Below, in pieces: positions 29,301-42,800 of a stretch of 64,000 bases of DNA. A program made the position numbers and the translations under genes. Numbering within the stretch: the first letter of the stretch is position 1; each line of letters begins with the position of its first letter. The notes beneath the pieces are model-generated. The model was not told the origin of the DNA, did not search any database, and worked only from the letters and a program-made list of their open reading frames with translations. This DNA is from Cyprinodon diabolis (Eukaryota > Chordata > Actinopteri > Cyprinodontiformes > Cyprinodontidae), in contig CM060072.1 of assembly GCA_030533445.1 (NCBI GenBank), forward strand, positions 24,015,109-24,079,108, written 5' to 3'.

Positions 29301-32030
29301 GGAACTGTTGTTAAAAAAAAATTCAAAAATGTTTAATGTTTCAATTTTATTTTATTGAAGCAAAACAGTACTGGTAAAGCACACATTTCTTTAAACTTCA
29401 CTACATAGCACTATATACATGAAAAGTTAAGAGCAGTATCTGATCTTAAGATCTCTGCAAAGGTAGATAAGATCAGTGGTTAAGATCGGGTTCACGTTTA
29501 AGTATCAGCCAATCACCAATTGCACCCCTACGTTTTATCTGCTAACTATATCTGGGGTCTCCAGAGTTGCAAGTGACTCTTTAGTTCTGCGTCTCTACTA
29601 ATATATTAGATGATTAACTATTGCCCTGTTTTGCCCCAATGAGAAAACAGTAATCCCACCCTGGGCGCCTTGTTAAATTAGGTCCAGAACTACCACTGAG
29701 GCTTTGGGATGAGATGTGAAACATCTGAAACAAGAGAACCCATTATCTTTCTTTTTTTAGCACTTGGGAAATTTGATAAAGATGAAGCAACATGCACACA
29801 TCTTTAAAAAAAGGATTTCAGAGACATTGTGTTCAAATGTCATATCTGGTTTAGTTTTACTTGTTGGTAGCTCCTTTTTGATAATATAATATTTTATCTT
29901 AATAATGAGTTCTGGTAAGTAGTAAACTACCACTGTTATTATTGCTGTTTAATAATAATTACATTTATCTGTTTAACTGCTCAATATCCAAGTCAGAAAT
30001 ACAAGAAGGCAGTGCCTGAGAGAAAACTTAGTTTCATGGAACTGAGGCTGAAACTGCAGAGAGATTGATTAGTTACTAGAGGAGCTAAAAATAATACAAT
30101 AAAGTTATCTAACCCTTGTTTACTTTGACTCTAATTTTCCCAAATAAACACAATGCTGAACCCACTGCAAGCAGGATAGACATTCTTGTAAAGTGTAGTA
30201 ATGGAAAGGGCTGGTTTGTGGAAAAAAAAAAACAAAAAAAAACGATAGTGCAGAGCCTTGCAGAGGTTTTGGTGCTAAAAGTGTTTTGTGAATGTCACAT
30301 GGTCGAGCAGTGACCAGGCCTACCCTCTGCAAAACAAAGGTTTCTTTCTACACCATAGGAAGAGGACATGACATCATCCTGCTCATACAAAGACGCAATA
30401 TCCCACTCTTTCTTTTGGCTATTAAAAAAAGAAGATACAGCATTGCAGCTGAATAATAGACTTTACTGGGTGCCTTTGTTTTTAATTTAAGTGCATGTTT
30501 GACATGTTCTATATGTGATGCTTTTAAAGTTTTGTTTGTAGATCATCTGCTGTTCAAAATCAGCTATACAGAGACCCAGAGTGGATGCTGTGGGGATCGA
30601 ACCGGGTATTTGCAACCTTCTCAGAGCACAAGCACACTGCTCTAACCACTAGGCCAACATCCCCCCCGCCATTTGTTGGGAAATGATGCAAGTCGCGGAG
30701 AAAGGAATATTACCCGTTATTGCCAAAAACTGAGACAGTGATGGATTACCATTACAAAACAAAAAACTTTCTGTAGAGGAATATATATGTAATTTTACAT
30801 GTATATTTGTCAGATTAAAGGTACTTTTAAATAACGGAAATGGACTTATACTGTAAGTAGGAAAATGGTAATACAGTGAAAAAAGGCTTGAAAACAGCTG
30901 TCTATGGGTAAATAAGTTAGTGTATGGTATTTCTGGAATGAAATAACTTTTGACATTATTATAGTGTACTACTACACGACGGTAAATGCTGGACTGTGTT
31001 CAACAGTGATGTAAGAATTATTGAAATCACAACTTTTAAAATCATTTTTGTGGATTAGTGTTATATGTTTTCTTTCCGGGTTTTGCTTGGTGATGATTAC
31101 ATTTTTTTTTCTGGGAAATGGTGTTTTTTCATGACCAAGAGTTGGGACTGGGAAAATAGAGTTGTTTATAACTTTAAAGTTTAACAGCATTTCCTTGGGA
31201 GAAAATTATGATGGCTGCTCTACTCTTTCACCTCACATGTAACTCCTTATAAGGCCTGAGAAGAACAAAAGTTTGTATATATCTTAATAGTTTCATCTTT
31301 TTGACGATTGATTCCTGCCTAACTGTTCGTCTGCATCTTCTTGATTTAGTCTGAAATTGAAGTTCATTTTTTACCTTTTAGGCGTTTATGATGGTTAGTT
31401 AAACCCATTTTCTTTGCATTAAGTCACACAGCCTCCTGCCTCTAGAACTTTGTTTTCCCTTCATAATTCTAGTGCTCAGAATTTAGTTTTAAAGGCACTT
31501 GATGTCTTTAAAAAATTAAGACACTGGACGTCTTTCTTTGGCTAACTCTATATTCAGTGTATTTCAGATGCCTCCTAGAAGCCTTCTTCTGGAAGTGCTC
31601 CAGGCATGTTCCACCAGCGGAAGCCCATGGGGACAACCTAGGAGACACTGAAGAGAGTATCTCTCTCAGATGGTGGGGCTGTCTGGGAAGACGATGAAGT
31701 GGATGGCAACGAATGGAAGTAAGAAAACAGGTTGAGCAAAAAAATGCTCATTAAAACTGCTCTAACTTTTCATTAGTAAGATTCTGTTTATAATGGTATT
31801 CATCTCTATACCTATTCAGTAGAAACCCATGTCCTGTATTTATGGAACTATTATTTATCCTGCACTTGCTGCTATTGCACTTCTGGTTAGACCTAAACTG
31901 CATTTCGTTGCCTTGTATCTGTACCTGTGTAATGACAATAAAGTTACATATAATCATCTAATCTAATTAAAGAGCTGACTTTGAAATAATAGCACATTTC
32001 GTCTGTCAAGTGAAAAAAAATGTGCAAAAA
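29301..32030. other. Spacer, no gene recognised
   Basis: AT-rich spacer. It holds a reversed SINE head (30575-30668) and a LINE- or SINE-like tail near 31890-31975 that ends 'atgacaataaagttacatat' followed by TCTAAT-like units, a common teleost retroposon 3' end. No open frame looked like a conserved protein. Confidence 0.5.
30575..30668 (-). repeat. tRNA-derived SINE head, minus strand
   Basis: The complement reads 'ttggcctagtggttagagca' (A-box region) and, further on, 'cggttcgatcccc' (B-box), the two internal RNA polymerase III promoter blocks of a tRNA-derived SINE. It has no recognisable cloverleaf 3' half, so it is not a tRNA gene. Confidence 0.7.
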
Positions 32031-32079
32031 AAGAAAAGAAAATCCCACATATGATTGATCTTGATCGGTTTTCCATACA

Positions 32080-32530
32080 TCTTCCTCCACTTATCCGGGG
32101 TTGTGTCACGAGGATAGCAGCTTCAGTAGGGAGGCCTAGACGTCCCTCTGCCCAGCCCCTTGGGCCAGCACCTCTGGGGGAATCCCAAGGCGCTCCCAGG
32201 CCGGCTGAGAAACATAGTCCCTCCATAGTGTCCTGGGTCTCCCCTTGGGCCTCCTCCTGGTAGGATTCGTCCGGAACACCTCTCCAGGGAGGCGTCCAGG
32301 GGGCATCCTAACCAGATGCCTGAGCCACCTCAACAGGCTGTTCTCTAAGTGGAGAAGCAGCAATGGATCCTCACTGGATGACTGAGCTCTTCAGCCTATC
32401 TCTAAGGGAGAGCCCAGAAACACTACTAATTTCGGCCGCTTGTATCCTGGATCTCATTCTTTCGGTCATGACCCAAAGGTCATGACCATAGATGAGGATA
32501 GGACCGTAGATCAACCGGAAAATGGTGATC
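32080..32530 (-). repeat. LINE ORF2 C-terminal remnant
   Basis: On the minus strand it reads IYGHDLWVMTERMRSRIQAA, then GLSLRD and WLRHLVRMPPGRLPGEVF, RPKGRPRTLWRDYVSQPAWE. This is the C-terminal tail of a LINE endonuclease/RT polyprotein very frequent in fish genomes. Frameshifts and stops break it. Confidence 0.75.
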
Positions 32531-32628
32531 GGCTTTATTTATTTAAATTCAAGCTCTATTTTCCAGAGAGTGTAATTTGATATTTAATTCCCTTTGGGTG
32601 TTTTGTCAGAGTTTGATCCAGATATATA

Positions 32629-34240
32629 CAGGTGCTGGTCATAAAATTAGAATATCATGAAAAAGTAGATTGATTTCAGTTATTCCATTTAAAAAGTGAA
32701 ACTTGTATATTATATTCATACATTACATACAAACTCATATATTTCAGATGTTTATTTTGTTTAATTTTGATGATTACAAATGACAACAAATGAAAATCTC
32801 AAATTCATCATATCAGAAAATTAGAATATTACTGAAGACCAATAAAAACAAAGGATTTATAGAAATGTTGGCCAACTGAAAAGTATGAACATGAAAAGTA
32901 TGAGCATGTACAGCACTCAGTATTTAGTTGGGCCTCCTTTGGCCTGTATTACTGCAGCAATGCGGCGTGGCATGGAGTCGATCAGTCTGTGGCACTGCTC
33001 AGGTGTTATGATAGCCCAGGTTGCTCTAATAGTGGCTTTTAGCTCTTCTGAATTGTTGGGTCTGGTGTATTGCATCTTCTTCTTCACAATACCCCATAGA
33101 TTTTCTATGGGGTTAAGGTCAGGAGAGTTTGCTGGCCAATTAAGAACAGGGATACCATGGTCCTTCAACCAGGTACTGGTAGCTTTGGCACTGTGTGCAG
33201 GTGCCAAGTCCTGTTGGAAAATGAAATCTGCATCTCCAAAAAGTTGGTCAGCTGCAGGAAGCATGAAGTGCTCTAAAACTTCCTGGTATGTGGCTGCGTT
33301 GACCCTGGACCTCAGAAAACACAATGGACCAACACCAGCAGATGACATGGCACCCCAAACCATCACTGACTGTGGAAACTTTACACTGGACTTCAAGCAA
33401 CGTGGATGAAGTGCCTCTCTTCTTTTCCTCCTGACTCTGGGACCTTGATTTCCAAAGGAAATGCAAAATTTACTTTCATCAGAGAACATGACTTTGGACC
33501 ACTCACCAGCAGTCCAGTCCTGTTTCTCTTTAGCCCAGGCAAGACGCTTCTGACGCTGTCTGTGGTTCAAGAGTGGCTTGACACAAGGAATGCGACAGCA
33601 GAAACCCATGTCTTTCATACGTCTGTGTGTGGTGGTTCTTGAAGCACTCACTCCAGCTGCAGTCCACTCTTTGTGAATCTCCCCCACATTTTTGAATGGG
33701 TTTTGTTTCACAATCCTCTCCAGGGTGCGGTTATCTCTCTTGCTTGTACACTTTTTTCGACCACATCTTTTCCTTCCCTTCGCCTCTCTATTAATGTGCT
33801 TGGACACTGAGCTCTGTGAACAGCCAGCCTCTTTAGCGATGACCTTTTGTGTCTTGCCCTCCTTGTGCAAGGTGTCGATGGTCGTCTTTTGGACAACTGT
33901 CAAGTCAGCAGTCTTCCCCATGATTGTGTAGCCTATAGAACTAGACTGAAAGACCATTTAAAGGCTTTTGCAGGTGGTTTGAGTTAATTAGCTGATTAGA
34001 GTGTGGCACCAGGGGCCATCAATTTTGAACCTTTTCACAATATTCTAATTTTCTGATATGATGAATTTGAGATTTTCATTTGTTGTCATTTGTAATCATC
34101 AAAATTAAACAAAATAAACATCTGAAATATATGAGTTTGTATGTAATGTATGAATATAATATACAAGTTTCACTTTTTAAATGGAATTACTGAAATCAAT
34201 CTACTTTTTCATGATATTCTAATTTTATGACCAGCACCTG
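32629..34240 (-). mobile_element. Complete Tc1-like transposon, copy B, in the arhgap31-b4galt4 spacer
   Basis: A 1612-bp element, the same length as copy A, flanked by TA (32627-32628 and 34241-34242). It has the same roughly 200-bp inverted repeats with duplicated AAAATTAGAATAT motifs. By eye I found only four base differences from copy A (aligned positions 6460/32681, 7211/32432+1000, i.e. 33432, 7642/33863 and 7703/33924); I did not compare every base. Confidence 0.95.
32917..33957 (-). CDS. Tc1-like DD34E transposase, copy B, intact
   Basis: A 346-codon frame without stop or shift. It has the N-terminal helix-turn-helix, the basic GRKRCGRKK stretch and the full triad: D in MFSDESKF, D in [10 protein letters not shown] and E in [12 protein letters not shown]. 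Compared with copy A it has Ile for Leu in the TIMGK segment, Lys for Arg in HKEG, and Arg for Trp in RVRRKRR. The Trp in this WRK-type motif is usual for the family, so copy B may carry a damaging change while copy A keeps the ancestral residue. That last point is inference from memory of the family. Confidence 0.93.
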   Translation of the reverse strand: MVFQSSSIGYTIMGKTADLTVVQKTTIDTLHKEGKTQKVIAKEAGCSQSSVSKHINREAKGRKRCGRKKCTSKRDNRTLERIVKQNPFKNVGEIHKEWTAAGVSASRTTTHRRMKDMGFCCRIPCVKPLLNHRQRQKRLAWAKEKQDWTAGEWSKVMFSDESKFCISFGNQGPRVRRKRREALHPRCLKSSVKFPQSVMVWGAMSSAGVGPLCFLRSRVNAATYQEVLEHFMLPAADQLFGDADFIFQQDLAPAHSAKATSTWLKDHGIPVLNWPANSPDLNPIENLWGIVKKKMQYTRPNNSEELKATIRATWAIITPEQCHRLIDSMPRRIAAVIQAKGGPTKY

Positions 34241-34904
34241 TAAATAAAGGTACCAAGACTAACATTTTATGTTTTCTTTTAAATTGGATAAAAAGGAAGA
34301 GGTTGAATCATTGAGGGGCAGAAGGACAACTGAATAAACTCCCTATTATGGACAAACCGTCTCATTCATTAAGCTCTGCAGACACAGGGAAGCTGGTTAT
34401 GTTGAACCTGTACATTATAAACCATCTACTACACATCATCATTTAGCCATTTGAAGTTTATTTATTTAATGGGTGATTTATTTAATCATTGATTTTTCCT
34501 CTATGTGGTCTGAAAAAATATGAAAACGGTGACAGACATGATGAAATTAAACATTTAGGTATATCTAACAAAGGCCAATTTCAATGGTCAAATTAAATAT
34601 TTTATGACTAACCTCCACAAGTAATTTTACCCAGGGTTGGTAAAAATTTGCATGGCAGTAATAATCGCAGGTGCCAAAATACACCTAACCCCGTACTGTC
34701 AGCTTCATGGATGGTTGCTAATTTGCTCTTCAAAATTACATTTATTTTTTTATTGGGACAAAGTACAGCACGACCACTCTTTAAATCTGAGGGAAAAAAT
34801 AGGAAAATAATCTTATTGTAGCTGTCGCTGTTAATTCAAAGCCAGTGATGTTTTAAGGACACTGCGTGACAGGGGTAGACTGTTTTTGTGCTTGAGGATT
34901 TAAA

Positions 34905-35122
34905 CTGAGAGCTTGGATTCATGCACTACAACTCCTGCAACTTTTAGGTATGCCTTTGATTCAACACACCTGTATCAAGTAGTTAGATAATTGAGAGAAC
35001 TCTGGTACATCTGACTGCACACTGAAGAGGTAACTCATCTATTTGATTCAGGTGTGTGGGACCAAGGATAGATCTAAAAGTGGCAGGATACCCTGGAACT
35101 GGAATGGCCACCCCTGCTGTAG
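34905..35122 (-). repeat. Non-autonomous dispersed repeat (CAGGGGTGGCC-type)
   Basis: The complement starts 'caggggtggccattccagtt' and continues 'cctgccacttttagatc' and 'cacacacctgaatcaaatag', a teleost repeat I recognise by its opening. There is no coding capacity. Exact ends and family are uncertain. Confidence 0.55.
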
Positions 35123-36645
35123 CTGATGGTGCACAACAGAGAAACTAGCAACTGTTAAGAGGAAACATGATTAGTAACTTCATCTTGTTTTAAATATTGC
35201 AGCAGAGAAATCTCTTGAATAGAACTGAGCAAAAAGGCTGTGCCTCACAGAATAGAGAATTCAAAAGAGAGTAGCTTTGCAGCTCAGCCAAGGTGGTTAT
35301 GTTTTTAGGGGAGCTTGTGCGTTTGCCTGTCTGTGTACAGGATAACTTTAAAAATTATAGACAGATTCTTTTTTTCGGAGGTGTCCCTCGTGCCAAGGAG
35401 CAAATTTAGGTGATGATCCAGATCATAATTTGGATGCAGGAAGTTTTTTTAGAGATTCTCTAAATAACTGTCTGAAAGGGGTATTTGGCAGAAAAAGCAG
35501 ATCCTCGCTAAACCAGAGGGTAGCAGAAGTGACTTCAGCCTCAGCATCAAACTCAAAAAGCCTGGAGGTATTTTACTGAAGATAAAAACATAAGAAAAGG
35601 GAACATTGTTGGTTTGTTAGCTGGATCAAGGGAAAACTTAACAGATTTTATCCACAAAAAAAAAATAAAAATTGTACCAGAGGTGTGCCTCATGTCAAGG
35701 AACAATTTGTTTGAATATGTTAATGATCCAGATCATGTGCAAGTTTTAGCTATAGGTGTAAGTCACAATATGGGGCATAATGTTCTGATTGCCTTAGGTC
35801 TGTGCTCCTAATGCTTTTCTAGTTTACAGCATACAAAAATGTTAAGATGTCTAACCTTCTATTTTTGTTTTGTTAATATATTTAATTTTCTTTTAGGTGT
35901 ATAAACTTACACATATAGCGAAGGGTGTCTTTTTTTATTCCATTTACAATATTTTTTTTCTTTATGCTGGCATGTTAAATGTAAGAAAATGAAATGTAAA
36001 TTATTTCAATGCGCAATGAAATTCTTTTGAAGAGATTCCCGGTTGACTAAATTTTTGTACATAGATTAAAATTAGTCTTTATTAGTGACAAATATTATGC
36101 ATTTTATCTGTTATTGTTTAAACTTTTGTTTTCTTAACTCATGTTATCTTTAGATAATATGAAGATCTAAGGATTTAGATATATGAAAATGCTCAGTGCT
36201 AAAATTGATCTCTCCTGTTACAGCAAACAAGACCCTATTTTAAATATTTTTCTAGAAGACAAGGAGTCCTCACTGGAACTCAATAACACTGCCCCCTAGT
36301 GGTGGGGCTGCATATTTTACACAACTTTGAACAACAGCTCTAGTAAATCACTTTAATTCATCTAGTTATTTTTGTAATGAGCGACACTTTAACTTATAAA
36401 AAGCTAATAACTCATTAAGGGCATCATTTGAATGAAGGTCAAAATTCTATCCTTGTCAGTGCTGGAGTCATTTTGGACGACATGTAGGCCCCTTTATTAG
36501 GTCTCCATTGACACAAATACCCCTCCTTCTGCATCTAACCTAACCCTAATGGTTAGAGGTCGGTTTTTATTTTATTGGGACGAACCGCATCATCCTGCCT
36601 ATTAAAAATTTCAACAAGAAGAGGCTCATCAGAGTAGATTTAAAA

Positions 36646-36843
36646 GTGCAGAGGGAGGTGTTCGATCATTCTGCAAAGATGCTTATCCCCAGAACATACC
36701 TAAAACACAGATTAGCCAAAATACATTTGGATGCTCCCCAAGACTTTGAGGGAAATATTTTGTGGAGTGACCGGATAAAAGAAATTCTTGTGTGCTTCTC
36801 ATTTGGACTGGAGTCAAACAAAAACTTTACTGAAGTATATTGA
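36646..36843 (+). pseudogene. Tc1-like transposase fragment
   Basis: The translation includes KMLIPRTYLKHRLAKIHLDA, then LWSDRIKEILV. It fits the Tc1 pattern of 'L...N...RL.FA..HL' followed by the first catalytic Asp ('WSDE'), but Glu after the Asp is replaced. It is an old fragment without inverted repeats that I could find. Confidence 0.5.
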
Positions 36844-39711
36844 ATGCGGTTGGGTGTTCTGGAACTCCTTTGTGCTGCAGGACCTTGATGACCTGCTAAT
36901 TTATGAATAAAGCTTCGTGCAATACAATCCCAAAGCAGAATGTCCTGCTAAGCCAGAGTATACTTGGGTTGTGCAGCAGGACGATCACTGAGTGCACACA
37001 GCAAGTCTGAGTGGTTGAAAAACAGTTTTTAGGGTGGCCTTCAGCCCAAATTTTAATCCATTTGGGATGATGCAGTGGGACTATGACATGAAATCTATGC
37101 AGCATAGCTGAATTGAAATAATTCAGCAAATAAGTTTGGACAATAGTTCCTCAAGTGTAAAATACATATGTTTAGGGGGAGTCATTTTACACATGGGGCG
37201 TGATTAATATGTGTTTAATGTTCAGGTCATGCATGCTTTTCTTGGTCTGAAACATTTAATAAAGGGGAAATTTGAGAGAGAAAATACTTGATAATGGTAC
37301 TGCACAAACTAAAGCTGGAACTCTCTTTATTATCACCAAAAAACAAAACAAAAAAAGCAGAGGAGTTAATTAGAGAAAGTACAATTTTTATTATCAGCTT
37401 GTAAAAACCTAAAGATTCAAAAAAGATAAACAAAACCATTGTTTTTTGGACATCCACACAAAATCAACACACTTTAAAGTGTTTCTAGTCACAATCTTAA
37501 ATAGTCTGTATAGTAAAGTTCTGCAATTCAGAATAATGCCTGTTTTCTTTACCAATCTCCACATTAATCCTCTACAAAAAAAAAAAAAACATTCAGTAAG
37601 GAGAAGTTGGAAAAAGATAAGTAAACATTTAGAGCAGGGGTCTTCAGTCTTTCCAGGCTAAGGACCCCTAACTGATGGTGAGATGGAGTGGGGACCCCCT
37701 AATTATATATATTGTATTATGTATATTGTGTTATATCAAACTGGTCCCATAGTCACTCTATTGCACAAAAGCATTTTTTTCGGTCTGGGATTATTTAAGC
37801 ATTTCCGATTCGGATGCCTCTTTGAGGTGTTGAGAATGAAACGGTGTCCAGCTTGAAAGAGCTCCTGTGTGTCGCTAAATGTTTGCATTGATGACTGAAA
37901 GACATCTTCCACCTCCATTTATCTATTTACTACATAGTATTGAATTCATGTTAATTCAAAAACATTTCAGCCCGAGCACTCTTTAAACAAGAAAATCATT
38001 CAATTAATGTCAGTCAACTATACAAGCAAAGATTATATTTTCCCTTCAGTTAGTTATTGATTTTCTCTAAAAGTAAAAAAGTGGTATATATCCCATCACC
38101 AATTAGTTCCCACAAACTAAAGAGAGCATGGGGCTCTCAAAAAGTTTTCAAAAATGATATACATTTCTTCTAACTAAAACTCATTTCTAAGAAAAAACTT
38201 TAATTTGATTGTAATCATAACTTAAGTTATCTGAGCAGATTTTTTTCCAACTATCCTAAAAATAAAGGAATAGTTTTGTACTATGCATATGGAAGACTAT
38301 GAAGATATAATGTAATTTACAGAAAACATTTGAAAACTTCAAAGTTAAAATGGTCAGTGTCATTAAAAAAAAAGACCTTAAAATGGAACAAATCCACCAC
38401 TAAAGCCATTATACGATATCTAACAGCTTGACTGGATTTAAAATACGGTAATAATATTCATATTACGGTACTTTATTTAGTATTTTAGGACACAGACGTT
38501 CTATCAACCTTTTCAAATCTGAATTCCCATAACCTGTCAGTAAATTATTAAATCACTGGGATGGGCTCTCAACAACTTTATAGGTTTGCTCAGATAAGAC
38601 CTGTACTTCAGCATAATTCTGAGCAGTATGGCAAACATTATCCAGTCATAAATGTATAATATAAAATGACTCAGCTGGAGATGTGTAGCAAATTTTTAAA
38701 AAGTACTTTTGTCTTTCAAATATAGTTATGCTATAATCTAACTTTAATGTACTCACATCTGGATCAAACAATGGGTTATAAGAGAGGTTCCTGTGGAACA
38801 TAATTCTGCTGTGTCAGAGCAGGAACCCAAAAAATACAAACATGCATATCATTATCCTGTAGGGACTGGATTTAGACTGGACACGTCTGCTGCAAAAGAG
38901 GGAACTACGGTCAAAGAGAAACACTGAGCTTTTTATGTAATATGCAAAACATTAGATGTTTCAGAAAACCAACCCCCTATATTGCAGTAAGGAAAAAGAA
39001 TGTGACCAGAATGGAGGAGCTAGATTAAGTTAAAAGGTGGGAAATTGTGGAAGAACTGTCCCAGCAGAACCCAATAAACCTACAACCAGAACCACAAAGA
39101 ATAAATATAATTAGTCGTTAGATCGGACTACACCTAAATCAAACTGAGAAACTGTTACAAGAACCAAATATTGATGTTTACAGCCACTTTCCATCCAGTA
39201 TGACTGAATTTCAGCTATTTATCTGGAGGAATTAAACCAAATTTACACATGTAAATGCATGGTCCAGAAACTCTCAAAGCTATAATCTCAGAAAAAAAAC
39301 ATCAATCAAATATATAACTAAGAGAATATGGATAACATATTTAGGCAATCCTGCCGCTTAAGAATCCTGTTGTTTGCTTATACCCAGACTAGACAAAGCT
39401 TCTCAGGTGACAAAACAAGTACCTAGTCAGTATAAAGTGGTGGTGGGTGAAAAATAAGGCATATCTGTGTGACAATTAATGTCTGATGGGTAACAACGGT
39501 CCAAAAACATTTAAAAGCTGCTGGAAAAAAGGTGGATCCAACTCCTGCAACCCCTAGGAATTGAGAAGAGTGATATGCAAAACTGTTTTGAATATCTAGA
39601 ATGTCATATTAGCGCACTTAAACAGGCATTTAGTCTCTTAGTTATCTTAAAACTTTTCTCCTCACAGTGGTTTTGACTTCATTGAATAGTACTACAGCTT
39701 ATTGTGAGATC

Positions 39712-39847
39712 TCAGCTGTTTGGCTGACCAATGTCCACAGTAACATTCACATAGAGAGGAGGCCTTTCAACTGATAAAGTCTTATAAGAGCAGCTGTTGA
39801 GTCCATCACTTCTCCACATCTTTGAGGTTTGTCCTAACAGCCGCATC
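39712..39847 (-). CDS. b4galt4: b4galt4 coding exon 6 (terminal)
   Basis: It encodes MRLLGQTSKMWRSDGLNSCS and LYVNVTVDIGQPNS before the stop at 39714-39712. The acceptor is TTTCTAG|GATG. Confidence 0.95.
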
Positions 39848-42800
39848 CTAGAAAGAAAGTAAGAAATATGGAACATGAATAACAAGGTCAACTTTAGCAA
39901 CTGACTGAACAGGCTGGAAGTGAAAGGAAACAACAATCCTCAAACCCAGCATTAATTTGCTTTAATTGTTTCAACTGAACTTTCTCACCACAATGTGAAT
40001 CCCAGCAGTGTTTGGAAGCGACCAAGACCACCTCATAAAATGGTATTGGTCCGCCTGCTAGATGCTGATCAGGGTTCACTTAAGAGTATTTACACTAGAG
40101 CTGAAACAATTAATCGGCTTAATCGTGATTAATCGATTATTTAAATAATAGTCAAGTAATTTAGTAATTGATAAATCGTTCACTGGAGTACAGAGCCTAA
40201 TACATGCCCTAAGCTGAAAGAGCAACCTACTTAGGGCAGTAATTGCACCAGAATTGTAAAAAATTATATATAGTTTAAATTCAAGATAAAAACAAACACT
40301 TTCTCTCAATATGCTCTATGCAGAACTAGTCAAGTGGTGTGTATATATATATATGTATATATTAGGGCTGGGCGATATCATAAAAAAGCTTATCGATAAA
40401 AAAATTACCATATTTTTAGAAACCATATTTTATGTGCAGCTCTGCCTGGACTTTATCATATTGCTAAATGATTTAATTATAATAAAATAAAACAAACACA
40501 GACTTCGAATTAAATCTTTATTTAACCAACTTTTTTAACCATAAAAGAATTGTTTTAAAGAAAAATAACTTGAGAGACCTGGGTTATGTTATTAAATACT
40601 GACAAAGAATAAACTAAAGTGACCAGAAAAGTATATATATATAGTGTCTCAACTTCAAAAGACAACCTCAATACATCGAACGTGGCAGCAGAATTGTGTC
40701 AATAAGCTTCATCAGGTTTCCATCGTACACGACTGGCTTCCTCTTAGTCCCTAATTTAAGTTACTTTTAAAGGTGGAACAATAAAACAGAACAGAAAACA
40801 ATAACACAAACTGAGACAGGACCTAAACTATCAGCTTGACATTTATCCTGAGATGAAATTTATTTTATTTCAATATTTATCTCTAATTTGAGACTAGCTC
40901 CTGTCCCTTATTAAATTTATGAGCAAACAAAACTCAATGAAGCAAATAACCACAGAAACACACTGACCTGTCTTTGTTAATCTGATTTCCAGTGTCTCGT
41001 TTGTGAAACACCATGGTGTAGCGCGCTACATCAGCCGGGGGGCGCACAATCTTCATTTTTTGCTGTTCAACCCTGTAAATCAGACCAGGAGGAATGGAAG
41101 AAGAAGTCTTATTTGTCTGTTTCATATGTAACAGCAAACGTATTATATTTCTCACCTGACCCTAAGGTCATCATCTTCTCCACCCCATCCCCAGTAGTTG
41201 TTTGAGAAACCATTTACTTTAAAAAACTGGTCTTTGGTCATGGCAGTGACTCCACCAAAGTAGCCTTTATAGCGCAGCCTGTGGAGAAAAACAAAGAGTA
41301 GAAACAGAATGAAATTAAATTATTCACCAAAAAAGAATGTAAGCAGTCACACAAAATTTTTTCATTTTCTTTTTCCATTTTGAGAATATTCACAAGCTCC
41401 TGAGCCTTACCTCCGCTATGTAATATTTGAGAAATGCACCTTAACAGTGCTTTTCAGATATGACTGACAGAGGTACAAAAGACAAAGGGATTCCTAAACT
41501 CAGCTGAAGTTAGTTTCAAAGCTGACAAAGACCATTTGATTATCAGCGCTGCTTTCTGGCCTCTCTGGCACACTTCGTATTGTCCAATTTTAAAATATTT
41601 GACATTTTACATGATTTCTTTAGATAAATATTCATGAACTAATTCGGCAGCTTGGAGGTCATTTGACTGACAAAACTAATGTCAAATCAATATATGAGAA
41701 TGGAAAGTGCCACACTTGCTTCTATCCAGTTTAAATGCATTTTCAATTCTTAATGATCTTTTATAATGAACCATCATGATTTTGTTGAATTTCCACAATA
41801 AATATATAATCATAAATAAAAAAATGCTATAAAATTGGACAAAAAGGACTTCACCTTGTGTTAACGATCTAATATAATCACATGATACTAACTTTCTGTC
41901 ACTGGATCATAATACATGAAAGATAATAAAATTAGTTATTAACTTTCCTAAATATCTGAAAAAAAACTAAAAAAAACCTGAATGTTGAAAAACTCTAAAT
42001 CACATCAGTCTCTGCATCAAACTAACCATATCAATGCTTTTTTTTTTCACCGTGTTTTTTTTTCTCCGAATGGAAATGGAATTGTCATGAGAGCTGTACA
42101 AAACTAAATTTATTTTTTTATACAGTCTGTGTATACAAAATGACAATAAAGTTTGTCTAAGTCTAGTTTCTCCAGAGTGTTTGTCTCAGAAATTGACAGT
42201 CCTCAGTGAGTCCCCTTGTGGAGAAGGAGTGTATAGGCAGGGAGCTGCTGACATCAGTTTTTCTGGATGATGTTGCAATAAAAATAATGAAAATTTAAAA
42301 AATCCTCAGGGGGTGAAAGTCTATCAAATGTGTATGCATGAGTCCTGTTGATCTTGTGAACAGCTCTTTTTAGTCTGTCTACGTCAATCAAAGAAAAAGA
42401 TATCTATATTACACTATGTTTATTCACATGACACTATAATTAATTCTAATCTACTAAAGCTCACTGGATACATATACACTTTAATGTGGAGCAAGAAAAA
42501 ACTATCAAGGACCAGACTTAAACAACGGCATGAAATGAGCATGTCACAAAGACTGGCATGTGGCTCAACCAATAGAACTCGGAAGAAGATCGTCCACCAT
42601 AACTTTAAGACTGTAATTCATATACGTACTTGTATCCTGTAGCATTACGGCCAACTACCAGGTGTTTGGGCTGCTGGTCACAGATGTATAAATTGTGATC
42701 ATTCTCAGGGACCAGATCAACATCATGGAAGATGAAGCATCCCCAGCTAAAGTCCTTAATTGCCTCCAAATATCCAACATTAAGTAACTTTGCTCGGTTG

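Larger units (their letters stand above)
34243..39711. other. Spacer 3' of b4galt4, repeats only
   Basis: No conserved gene was seen. It holds a dispersed repeat at 34905-35122, a Tc1 transposase scrap at 36646-36843, and a repeat-like start 'gcaggggtcttcag' at 37636. The 3' UTR of b4galt4 must extend into the right part; a TTTATT (complement AATAAA) near 38466 is one weak polyadenylation candidate. Confidence 0.5.
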
